Source: Staphylococcus sp. 17KM0847
GTDB taxonomy: Bacteria; Bacillota; Bacilli; Staphylococcales; Staphylococcaceae
Assembly (NCBI RefSeq): GCF_013463155.1
Contig: NZ_CP040781.1
Location: 1,426,001 to 1,490,000, forward strand
Direction: 5' to 3'
Length of the DNA stretch: 64,000 bases
In this document: positions 9,353 through 16,781 of the stretch, in pieces
Layout: every line of letters begins with the position of its first letter
Numbering within the stretch: the stretch's first letter is position 1
The notes under the pieces: model-generated
The model's input: only the letters and a program-made list of their open reading frames with translations
Told to the model about the DNA's origin: nothing
Databases searched by the model: none
Position numbers and translations under genes: made by a program

Positions 9353-10105
9353 ATGAATCGAATTATTATTTCATTTTTAACAGTGAGTGTATATATTGTT
9401 GCACTATTTTCACCCAATATTGCCCTTGCCGTTGGATGGCTGGACGCTTCATCAATGCATGAACAACTACAACGTGTGACTTATATCCAAGTGGCTGCTT
9501 ATATCATAGCTGCTATTATTATTTCATTGCTACATTTGAGTATTAAAAATAAATACGCTTTTGAATACCAATTGAAAGAGCCTAAACGTTATATTGTGAT
9601 ATGGATCTTAGCAGGTCTTGTCACTGTATTTATTGCTCAAATTATAACAAACTTAATTAGCACTTTTTTATTGGGAGTCAGCCCTGCAAGCGAAAATACA
9701 ATGCGTATTATGAAAATTGCACGTCAGATGCCTATATTAATTTTGCTGGTTGCGATTGTCGGACCTTTTCTTGAAGAATTCGTCTTTAGAAAAGTCTTAT
9801 TTGGTGAATTATACAATGCTATAAAAGGAAAAGTCGCTACAAAATTCATCATTGCCACTACAATAAGTTCTTCTATTTTTGCTGTTGCACATGCTGATTT
9901 ATCGCATTTTCTAACTTATTTTGTGATGGGCGTTATTTTTTCAGCATTTTATATTTATACCAAACGACTCAGCATTGCAATAGGTATCCATATGACTCAA
10001 AATGCGCTCGTTGCACTTATTCAATTTTCAATTCCTGAAGATGTAATAGAAAAAGCATTAGAGCAGGCACAATTTATTTTGTTAAATCTTATACATCTTT
10101 TGTAA
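9353..10105 (+). CDS. mroQ: CPBP-family intramembrane protease MroQ
   Basis: A 250-residue polytopic membrane protein of the CPBP (Abi/type II CAAX protease) family. The catalytic EExxxR motif is E141-E142-F-V-F-R146, and H180 in AVAHADLSHF forms the second motif; these positions agree with those known for S. aureus MroQ. In S. aureus this protein supports agr signalling by acting on AgrD processing or export. GGAGAG lies before the ATG. It is divergent from groESL and convergent with sdrH, the same order as in S. aureus, which strengthens the name. Confidence 0.88.
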   Translation: MNRIIISFLTVSVYIVALFSPNIALAVGWLDASSMHEQLQRVTYIQVAAYIIAAIIISLLHLSIKNKYAFEYQLKEPKRYIVIWILAGLVTVFIAQIITNLISTFLLGVSPASENTMRIMKIARQMPILILLVAIVGPFLEEFVFRKVLFGELYNAIKGKVATKFIIATTISSSIFAVAHADLSHFLTYFVMGVIFSAFYIYTKRLSIAIGIHMTQNALVALIQFSIPEDVIEKALEQAQFILLNLIHLL

Positions 10106-10120
10106 AACCTTTAAGAAGAA

Positions 10121-10165
10121 GCGGGACAGCAAGCTCGTGTTTGTCAAAAGCTTTCCTAGTCCCGC
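10121..10165. terminator. Hairpin between convergent mroQ and sdrH
   Basis: GCGGGAC (10121-10127) and GTCCCGC (10159-10165) form a GC-rich stem. No T-run follows, so it may be a weak bidirectional terminator or one of the repeated GCGGGAC stems common in staphylococcal intergenic DNA. Confidence 0.5.
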
Positions 10166-10230
10166 CCTGATAAGTGTAATGAAATTAATAACCTAACGTC
10201 TCCTATATGCATAAGACCGGTACATCATAG

Positions 10231-11205
10231 CTATTTTCTGCGCCATATGATATAAGTCAGTATTGCAAATAATGTCCCCATACCCACGATATACCATAAC
10301 CAATGATTACTCGTAGAAGCGGTTTCGGTAGATTCCTCTTTTTTTACTTTCGTTTTAGACACTAGGGTACGTGTTTGTTCAATATTTCTCTTTTTATCTT
10401 CTTGTTGCCCTGAAATAACCGCTTTTTCTGAAGGGCGCTGTAAATCTGGCATTCCCCCTACCTCTCCGGCGATCAAGCCTAACACTTGCTTATCTAAATT
10501 TTTATAATAATCACGCGTTACAAGTGGTTGAAATTGTTGAAATCGAAAATAATCTGAGCGTTGTTGTATTTGATTCAGAAAATGATTATTTTCAAAACTA
10601 TTTTTCTGTTCGAGTTTTTTTATATGATCCGGCAAAAGTGTGGTTCTACTATCATAATCTAAATTTTCGAATCGTTCGGATACTATGGGATTATACTTAA
10701 AACTCCCACTAATATGAGCTGCATAAGATGGTGTTCGCGTTTCAGTTGTTTCGATATTTGACTCCATTTGTAGAGTATCTTTATCGTTATGGTATACAGG
10801 ATCACTATCCCCATTGTTTTGATTGCCCGTTTCTGTATCTTTTTTGTCTTTCGGATATTCTATCGTACTATCAGGAATCGTTTCGACGACCTCTCCCTCA
10901 TCTTTATTACTATCGCTATCTGTCTCTTCTTTATCAGAAGCTGTATTTTCTTCTTTTGTGCCACTCTCTTGAGATATATCATCAGCAACTGGATGATCTT
11001 GTTGCTTCTCTTCCTGATTCTTATCATTATGCTCAAGTGTATGATTTGTAGGAGCTGGTGCTTGTAATTTAGCGTCATTTGTATTGTTAGCGAATATCTC
11101 TTTATTTCCTATGCAACAACTTGAGATAACGAGTATCGTTACAGCAATTGCTGTTCTTATACAACACCTTATTTTAGCCTGATCCATCATTAAAAATTGC
11201 TGCAT
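10231..11205 (-). CDS. sdrH: SdrH-like surface/membrane protein
   Basis: A 324-residue protein with an N-terminal signal/anchor segment (about residues 16-38), a long acidic, Glu/Asp/Ser/Asn-rich low-complexity region (residues ~45-140), a more ordered middle part, and a C-terminal transmembrane helix (HWLWYIVGMGTLFAILTYI) ending in basic WRRK. There is no LPXTG. The start at 11205 follows AAGGAGG by 8 bases. Position between mroQ and the amidase gene matches sdrH of S. aureus. Only traces of an Ser-Asp run remain (DSDSN), so the family name fits by synteny and topology more than by repeats. Confidence 0.75.
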   Translation of the reverse strand: MQQFLMMDQAKIRCCIRTAIAVTILVISSCCIGNKEIFANNTNDAKLQAPAPTNHTLEHNDKNQEEKQQDHPVADDISQESGTKEENTASDKEETDSDSNKDEGEVVETIPDSTIEYPKDKKDTETGNQNNGDSDPVYHNDKDTLQMESNIETTETRTPSYAAHISGSFKYNPIVSERFENLDYDSRTTLLPDHIKKLEQKNSFENNHFLNQIQQRSDYFRFQQFQPLVTRDYYKNLDKQVLGLIAGEVGGMPDLQRPSEKAVISGQQEDKKRNIEQTRTLVSKTKVKKEESTETASTSNHWLWYIVGMGTLFAILTYIIWRRK

Positions 11206-11372
11206 GATGTCGACCTCCTTTTCAATGATTTCTATCACAGTATAATCAAATTCTAAATATATTACTACCTATCCTTTTCATATTATTTAGTATAGATATA
11301 AAGTTTTTTGTAAATTATTTGATTATTTAGTAAACTTGTATTAATACTTAATCCTAATGAGGAGGCTTTGAT

Positions 11373-12176
11373 ATGAAGGTTCAAGTCTTACAATTTTACG
11401 TCACACCTGCTAATACAAAGAAAAACGAGCAGAAAATCACAGAACTTTTTGCACAAACAATCCACGATGATACCGATATTGTTGTCCTTCCTGAAATGTG
11501 GAACAACGGTTATGCATTAACGGTATTACAAGAAAAATCTGACCATTCGTTATCGCAGGCTTATCCTTTCATTCGACAGTTAGCACAGCAATACAATGTT
11601 GATATTATTGCCGGGTCAGTATCTAATCATCAAGACGGTTCACTTTATAACACCGCTTTTAACGTTCTACATGATGGCACGTTAAATGATTATTATCATA
11701 AAATTCATCTTGTTCCCATGTTAGATGAACCACAGTTTTTAGATGCAGGTGATCAAGTTCCTGATACATTTACATTATCAAATGGAACGTTAGCTTCACA
11801 AATTATTTGTTATGATTTACGCTTTCCAGAAATCAGTCGTTACCCTGCCGCTAAAGGAGCAGAGATTCTTTTCTATGTAGCACAGTGGCCTGATACTCGA
11901 CAAGCACATTGGCGTAAACTTTTGCAAGCACGTGCAATTGAAAATAATGCATATATCGTAGCTGCAAATGGTTGTGGCTTTGATGGTCAAACGACATATG
12001 CAGGTCACTCCATGATTATTAATCCAAATGGAGATATTATTGCTGAAGCACAAGAAGATGAGGCAACATTAACGGCTGTTTTAGACATGCACATGGTTAC
12101 CGAACAACGTAAAGCTATTCCTGTGTTCGACAACATGAGACCCGAAGTATATCGTTATCACTTTAATAAAAAATAG
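11373..12176 (+). CDS. Carbon-nitrogen hydrolase (nitrilase superfamily, omega-amidase-like)
   Basis: A 267-residue cytosolic enzyme with the Glu-Lys-Cys catalytic triad: E in VLPEMW (near residue 43), K in YHKIHL (near 110) and C in SQIICYDLRFPE (near 146). The family hydrolyses amide C-N bonds; omega-amidase-type enzymes act on alpha-keto acid amides, which would be a metabolite-repair role. GAGGAGG precedes the ATG. It lies immediately next to the end of RNAIII, as in S. aureus. Substrate is inferred. Confidence 0.88.
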   Translation: MKVQVLQFYVTPANTKKNEQKITELFAQTIHDDTDIVVLPEMWNNGYALTVLQEKSDHSLSQAYPFIRQLAQQYNVDIIAGSVSNHQDGSLYNTAFNVLHDGTLNDYYHKIHLVPMLDEPQFLDAGDQVPDTFTLSNGTLASQIICYDLRFPEISRYPAAKGAEILFYVAQWPDTRQAHWRKLLQARAIENNAYIVAANGCGFDGQTTYAGHSMIINPNGDIIAEAQEDEATLTAVLDMHMVTEQRKAIPVFDNMRPEVYRYHFNKK

Positions 12177-12259
12177 AATAGTTTCATCTTCTCTTTAACC
12201 CTCAAAACTTATCACACCACTTTGATATAGAGAATTAGGATTGAAAAATATAAGCTGAC

Positions 12260-12298
12260 AAAAAAACAGACAAGCTTGGGAGTGGGCTTGTCTGTTTT
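12260..12298 (-). terminator. RNAIII terminator
   Basis: On the minus strand AACAGACAAGC and GCTTGTCTGTT form the stem, followed by TTTTTTTG. The loop holds CACTCCCAAG, a C-rich motif of the kind RNAIII uses to bind target mRNAs. Confidence 0.88.
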
Positions 12299-12479
12299 GA
12301 TTTAATATTAAGGGAATGTTAATGGATCTAATAATCTCACAGTTTCAACTTATATAATTGGGGAAGTTTGAATTATGAAAATTTAGTGAATTAACCGATT
12401 ATTAAGTTATATACTTAATAGCTACCAATACAGTTTTTGAATGTTTGAGAGATAAACATTCAAGCTATTTTCGTACGAC

Positions 12480-12557
12480 TTATTTAGTAAATTTTTTAAC
12501 TGTTTCTGCAATAAGTTTAACAAATTCTACGATAGTGCCTACGATATCTGCTACCAT
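12480..12557 (-). CDS. hld: Delta-haemolysin
   Basis: A 25-residue amphipathic peptide beginning MVADIVGTIVEFVKLIA and ending KKFTK, unmistakably a delta-toxin of the phenol-soluble-modulin group. GGAGG lies eight bases before the ATG. The peptide is membrane-active and is exported by Pmt in S. aureus. It is read from within RNAIII, so its synthesis follows AgrA activation of P3. Confidence 0.97.
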   Translation of the reverse strand: MVADIVGTIVEFVKLIAETVKKFTK

Positions 12558-12746
12558 TTCGGCCACCTCCTACATTAGATTTTGTTCCAAGTTTAAAATA
12601 GATTGTTACTTAATGTGTATACTGAGCGAAAAATACAGCAATAAGCGTTAATCTTCTTTAGCATATTGTTCTACATTTTGAACCTTTGTGGCCTATGCTC
12701 AACGATAAAGCAATCCATAAACGATATGCTAAAGTGATTACACTTT

Positions 12747-12814
12747 TATTAGACCACGAAATATAAATCTCATGTTAATTATTGCGTACTTTATTGTTTT
12801 AAGTTCTTAAATGT
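12747..12814 (-). promoter_or_regulatory. Predicted agr P3 promoter with AgrA boxes
   Basis: On the minus strand an AgrA-like box ACATTTAAG (12806-12814) is followed after 12 bases by a poor second box (12785-12793), then 32 bases and TCTAAT (12747-12752) with a TGG extended -10. TTAACA, 19 bases upstream, is the likely -35. The box-to--10 distance copies P2, and the P2-P3 start distance of ~190 bases copies S. aureus. The weak second box makes this a prediction. Confidence 0.55.
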
Positions 12815-12855
12815 TATACTTTTATGTTAAAATTATTATACAATTCATTTTTCCA

Positions 12856-12922
12856 ACACTTAGGCACAAAATACGAACAGTTAGGCAAAAAAAGCAATTC
12901 CTTGTGCGTTATCCTTTATAAT
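12856..12922 (+). promoter_or_regulatory. agr P2 promoter with AgrA boxes
   Basis: Direct repeats ACACTTAGG (12856-12864) and ACAGTTAGG (12877-12885) are 21 bases apart, the AgrA binding pattern. TATAAT (12917-12922) lies 31 bases after the second box, the same distance as in S. aureus P2; no good -35 is present, as expected for an activator-dependent promoter. It drives agrBDCA. Confidence 0.88.
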
Positions 12923-12943
12923 GTGACATAAGGAGGAGAAGTT

Positions 12944-13516
12944 GTGCAAATCATTGATAAAAGTATTGAGACGCTAGCGCGTCGAATACAGCGACACCAA
13001 AATTTAGACCATATTGACTTTTTAAAAGTACGATTAGGTATGCAAATTGTGGCTATTAATTTTTTTAAAACAATTGTAACTTATGGTTGTGCACTCCTCT
13101 TAAACACATTTTTATACACACTAACTGTTCATGTAAGTTATCTATTGGTGCGCCGTAACGCTCATGGCGCTCACGCCAAGTCTTCATTGATGTGCCATAT
13201 TCAAAACATTATATTCTTTGTTTTAGCCCCTTGGATCATTGCATATTACAACATATCTTTTGTTTATATGTTACCCTTATCCATAGTGGGATGGTTCATC
13301 GTAATGATTTACGCCCCTGCCGCGACAAAAAAACAACCTATTAAACCTCACCGGAGACGTGGCTTAAAAATCAAATCAATTGTATTAACAAGCATTGTGA
13401 TTGCTATTTCTCTATTTATGCCAACACCTTACCAACAATTGATAAGTTTTGGGGTTATTATGCAAGCAGTAACACTATTACCTATATTTTTCCCTAAGGA
13501 GGAAGATAATCGATGA
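12944..13516 (+). CDS. agrB: AgrB, AgrD-processing membrane peptidase
   Basis: A 190-residue membrane cysteine peptidase that removes the AgrD tail and forms the thiolactone. Catalytic H77 and C84 are visible in RNAHGAHAKSSLMCHIQN, at the same positions as in S. aureus. Several transmembrane segments follow, with a basic loop PHRRRGLKIK. The start is GTG after AAGGAGGAG. The end overlaps agrD by four bases (ATGA), which couples translation of enzyme and substrate. Confidence 0.96.
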   Translation: MQIIDKSIETLARRIQRHQNLDHIDFLKVRLGMQIVAINFFKTIVTYGCALLLNTFLYTLTVHVSYLLVRRNAHGAHAKSSLMCHIQNIIFFVLAPWIIAYYNISFVYMLPLSIVGWFIVMIYAPAATKKQPIKPHRRRGLKIKSIVLTSIVIAISLFMPTPYQQLISFGVIMQAVTLLPIFFPKEEDNR

Positions 13517-13650
13517 ATATTTTAGATGCTATTGTAACTTTCTTCACTAATCTATTTAAAGCTATTGGTAACTTTGGATGGTATAGAACTTGCACAGGTT
13601 ACTTTGACGAGCCAGAAATTCCTCGTGAACTGTTAGATTTAGATCAGTAA
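13513..13650 (+). CDS. agrD: AgrD, autoinducing-peptide precursor
   Basis: A 45-residue precursor: an amphipathic N-terminal leader (residues 1-20), the signal region, and the acidic C-terminal recognition tail starting DEPEIPRELL at residue 32. The conserved tail shows that processing by AgrB cuts after F31, giving a five-residue thiolactone ring C27-T-G-Y-F31. The mature signal is probably YRTCTGYF or one residue longer (WYRTCTGYF). Too short for routine gene calling. It overlaps agrB by four bases. Confidence 0.96.
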   Translation: MNILDAIVTFFTNLFKAIGNFGWYRTCTGYFDEPEIPRELLDLDQ

Positions 13651-13683
13651 GTCTAAATTAAATTTAGAAAGTGTGTATAAAAA

Positions 13684-14982
13684 TTGGAAATTATATATAT
13701 CGTTGTTTTGACGTTATTTCAAGTTTTTGTATTATTTACAGTGACGAATTTAATTTTAGTTGACAAACCAAAGTACACACGAAGGGATTACCTCTCTATC
13801 ATTATAGGGATTGTAGTCCCTTCTACCGTTTTGTTTCTCTATTTTGGAAATGCAACTCTATTTTTTTTGATTCTATGTTTTTTTATCTTTTTTTATAAAA
13901 AGAAACGTATGATCGGTATTATTAGTATTTTAATGAGTGTTCTTATTTTAATTTTAAGTGATTTTCTCGCCACTTTACTACACGGTTATCTTTCCTCTCG
14001 TAATATTAACTTTTATTTAAATCAGGCAATTTACGTTTTTATTTTTGTTGTTGGATGTTTTTTATTCGCTATTTTATTTCGCTATCTCATGCGTTTATTA
14101 AAGTTTTCTTGGCTTTATGTTAATAAGTTATATCTTTTCCTATTAGCAACGATGCTTACCGTCTTCTTTATTCTTATCGATATTTTCAAACCAACAAAGA
14201 TACACTCGATCGAAGACATGAAAGCGATTGCACTCGTTGTGATTGTTTACTTTATTGCTTTTGCCATACTTGTTATTATGATTTCTATTACTGCTTCAAG
14301 AGAAATAACATACCGTCGAAATAAGCAAGAAATTGAAGACTATTATAAATATACATTACAAATCGAACAAATTAATAATCGTATGAGGAAATTTCGCCAT
14401 GATTATATTAATATTTTGTCATCTATGTCTGAATATTTAAGAGAAGATGATTTAGAAGGGTTAAAATCTTATTACTATACACATATCAGCCCTTTAAAAG
14501 ACAATTTTGAACATAACTCATTAAAATTAAATGGCGTCGAGAAACTAAGACTACGTGAAATAAAAGGTGTAATGACAACTAAAATTTTACAAGCTCAAGA
14601 AAATGACATCGAAGTCAGTGTAGAAGTTGCAGATGAAATTACACATATTAATATGCCTCTTATTGATTTAAGTCGTGTACTTGGTATTATTATGGACAAT
14701 GCTATTGAAGCGTCTTTAACAATAGATGATCCTATGATACAGATTGCTTTTATTAAAACTGATACGTCTGTCTTAATTATCATTATGAATAAAGCACCCG
14801 ATAACTTACCGAAATTGCATACACTATTTCAAGAAGGCTTTTCAACAAAAGGTCAAAATCGTGGGTTAGGACTCTCAACATTAAAAGAAATCACGGACAA
14901 CACAGATAATGCTTTATTAGACACAACAATTAATAATCATTATTTTATTCAGAAGTTAGAAATTATGAATGATAACACATAG
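13684..14982 (+). CDS. agrC: AgrC, quorum-sensing histidine kinase
   Basis: A 432-residue receptor kinase. The first ~205 residues hold six or seven transmembrane segments that sense the autoinducing peptide. A coiled linker leads to the phospho-acceptor H239 in KFRHDYINIL, then the ATPase domain with N box IIMDNAIEAS and G box RGLGLSTLKEI. H239 agrees with S. aureus AgrC. The start is a TTG at 13684; the ribosome site is weak (GAAAGTG), which fits coupling to agrBD. Confidence 0.96.
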   Translation: MEIIYIVVLTLFQVFVLFTVTNLILVDKPKYTRRDYLSIIIGIVVPSTVLFLYFGNATLFFLILCFFIFFYKKKRMIGIISILMSVLILILSDFLATLLHGYLSSRNINFYLNQAIYVFIFVVGCFLFAILFRYLMRLLKFSWLYVNKLYLFLLATMLTVFFILIDIFKPTKIHSIEDMKAIALVVIVYFIAFAILVIMISITASREITYRRNKQEIEDYYKYTLQIEQINNRMRKFRHDYINILSSMSEYLREDDLEGLKSYYYTHISPLKDNFEHNSLKLNGVEKLRLREIKGVMTTKILQAQENDIEVSVEVADEITHINMPLIDLSRVLGIIMDNAIEASLTIDDPMIQIAFIKTDTSVLIIIMNKAPDNLPKLHTLFQEGFSTKGQNRGLGLSTLKEITDNTDNALLDTTINNHYFIQKLEIMNDNT

Positions 14983-14995
14983 GAAGTGATATAGT

Positions 14996-15712
14996 ATGAA
15001 AATCTTAATTTGCGAAGATGATCCAAAACAACGCAAGCGCATGGAAGATATTATTAATAATTATATTATGATTGAAGAAAAACCTATGGAAATTGAAGTT
15101 TCAACTGATGATCCATATGTACTATTAGAAGCTTCAAAAAATATGGCTGATGTGGGATGCTATTTTTTAGATATCCAGTTAGAATCTGATATTAATGGCA
15201 TTAAAGTGGGGAGTGAGATTCGAAAACATGACCCTATTGGTAATATCATTTATGTTACCAGTCATAGTGAACTGACATACCTGACTTTTGTTTATAAAGT
15301 CGCAGCAATGGATTTTATTTTTAAAGACGATCCCTCCGAATTACAAACTCGAATTATTGATTGCTTAGAAACTGCTTTAAAACGCTTGGACTTACTTACA
15401 AAAGATAGCAATATAGAAACATTAGAACTCAAGCGTGGCAGTAATTCTGAGTATGTAAATTATGATGATGTTATGTTTTTTGAGTCTTCTCCAAAATCTC
15501 ATCGGCTTATCGCACATTTAGATAATCGCCAAATTGAGTTTTATGGTAATTTAAAAGAAATGGCTCAAATTGATGATCGCTTTTTCCGTTGTCACAATAG
15601 TTTTGTACTGAATCGTAAAAATATTTCCCATATTGATGCTAAAGAACGTATTGTTTACTTTAAAAATAATGAGTTCTGTTACGTATCTGTACGTAATATT
15701 AAAAAAATATAA
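14996..15712 (+). CDS. agrA: AgrA, LytTR response regulator
   Basis: A 238-residue regulator: receiver domain (residues 1-~125) with acidic pocket CEDD and phospho-acceptor D59 in CYFLDIQ, followed by a LytTR DNA-binding domain (~140-238) containing FFRCHNSFVLN. It binds the paired boxes in front of P2 and P3. AGGAAGTGA precedes the ATG, 13 bases after agrC. Length equals that of S. aureus AgrA. Confidence 0.97.
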   Translation: MKILICEDDPKQRKRMEDIINNYIMIEEKPMEIEVSTDDPYVLLEASKNMADVGCYFLDIQLESDINGIKVGSEIRKHDPIGNIIYVTSHSELTYLTFVYKVAAMDFIFKDDPSELQTRIIDCLETALKRLDLLTKDSNIETLELKRGSNSEYVNYDDVMFFESSPKSHRLIAHLDNRQIEFYGNLKEMAQIDDRFFRCHNSFVLNRKNISHIDAKERIVYFKNNEFCYVSVRNIKKI

Positions 15713-15722
15713 CCCTATCAGT

Positions 15723-15770
15723 AAGCGCGTTTGAAAACCTCTACACTTCAAGTTTCCAAACGCGCTTTTA
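15723..15770 (+). terminator. agr operon terminator
   Basis: Arms AAGCGCGTTTG (15723-15733) and CAAACGCGCTT (15757-15767), followed by TTAAT. The stem extends further through AAAC/GTTT. Confidence 0.85.
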
Positions 15771-15833
15771 ATCTCCTACTGTCAAAGCTTCATATACAAC
15801 TTTTCTCTACATAGATCAAAACTTTGATGCCTC

Positions 15834-16781
15834 TTATAATTCTTCGTATGTTGGCAAACTGGTCAAAGCACCATACTTTTGAACGACATGCCCTGCCACT
15901 TTGTTTGCAAAACTTAAAATCTCTTCTCCATGCACTTTTAAAGTTTCTAATGGCTGTGTTTCATGACGCATAAGTTGGGCAATAACTGCACCAATAAAAG
16001 CATCGCCTGCTCCTGTTGTATCAATAGCAACTACTGGCTGAGGTTGCGCTGAAAATATCGTTCCATCTTGTAAAATTAGACGTGCCCCTTTACTTCCTTC
16101 CGTATAGATTACTGCTTTAACATGACCTTGAAATAATGATTGAATCGCTTCAGCTTCATCTGAAATTTGGGTGATAAATTCAAGTTCTTCGTCAGAGATT
16201 TTTACAATATCTGCTTGTTTAATAAAAGTTTGGATTGTTTGCTGATACAGCTCATGATCATCCCATAATGGCAACCGTACATTGGGATCAAATACAACTG
16301 TTGCCCCTTCTCGACGTGCTTTTTCAATTAAAGCCTCATGTGCTGCCTTCATTGGACTTTCCACAAGTGCAACAGAACAAAAATGAATGATATCATCCGA
16401 TGAGATAGGGATTGTTTGAATATGCTCAGGGTCGTATAACATATCTGCACTGGGTTTGCGATAAAATGAAAAATCACGCTCACCATCAGCTGTTAAACTT
16501 ACAAAAGCTAGTGCAGTGTTTGCAGAGGAGGTACGCTGAATAAACTGACTGTTTACTTCTATCTGTTCAAGTGTTTCAACTATACGATCTCCAAATGCAT
16601 CTTCTCCAAGTTGCGTAATCAGATGACTGTGACCTGCAAGTTTTTGAACTGCTGCTGCAACATTACAAGGAGCACCGCCAACCTGTGGCTCAAAGCCATT
16701 GACCTCTTTCAATAATCGGTCTCTATCTTTAGGTATAAAATCAATTAATGCCTCTCCTATGGCATAAAACGCCTTATTCAT
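15834..16781 (-). CDS. scrK: Fructokinase
   Basis: A 315-residue pfkB-family sugar kinase that phosphorylates the fructose released from sucrose-6-phosphate. The N-terminal VGGAPCNVAA and the C-terminal DTTGAGDAFIGA motif, with its catalytic aspartate and anion hole, are both present. The start is ATG 16781, eight bases after AAGGAGG, and overlaps the end of scrB by eight bases. Third gene of scrR-scrB-scrK, read on the minus strand. Confidence 0.92.
   Translation of the reverse strand: MNKAFYAIGEALIDFIPKDRDRLLKEVNGFEPQVGGAPCNVAAAVQKLAGHSHLITQLGEDAFGDRIVETLEQIEVNSQFIQRTSSANTALAFVSLTADGERDFSFYRKPSADMLYDPEHIQTIPISSDDIIHFCSVALVESPMKAAHEALIEKARREGATVVFDPNVRLPLWDDHELYQQTIQTFIKQADIVKISDEELEFITQISDEAEAIQSLFQGHVKAVIYTEGSKGARLILQDGTIFSAQPQPVVAIDTTGAGDAFIGAVIAQLMRHETQPLETLKVHGEEILSFANKVAGHVVQKYGALTSLPTYEEL

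Larger units (their letters stand above)
12258..12740 (-). ncRNA. rnaIII: RNAIII, effector RNA of the agr system
   Basis: The 3' end is fixed by the terminator; the 5' end (about 12740) is inferred from the predicted P3 promoter, giving about 480 nt. It encodes delta-haemolysin (12480-12557). Supporting structures on the minus strand are the perfect stem TTGAATGTTT/AAACATTCAA (12437-12463), the stem TATTAAGT/ACTTAATA (about 12404-12420), and three C-rich stretches with TTCCC or CTCCC (12276-12283, 12312-12316, 12360-12366) like the UCCC loops that pair with ribosome sites of targets. Sequence similarity to S. aureus RNAIII outside hld and the terminator is limited. Confidence 0.85.

Noticed and set aside
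12694-12765. Short plus-strand frame in the agr intergenic region (starts MLNDKAIHKRYAKV)
   Set aside because: No ribosome site; it lies across predicted RNAIII 5' sequence and P3, and its looks are explained by the inverted repeat there.
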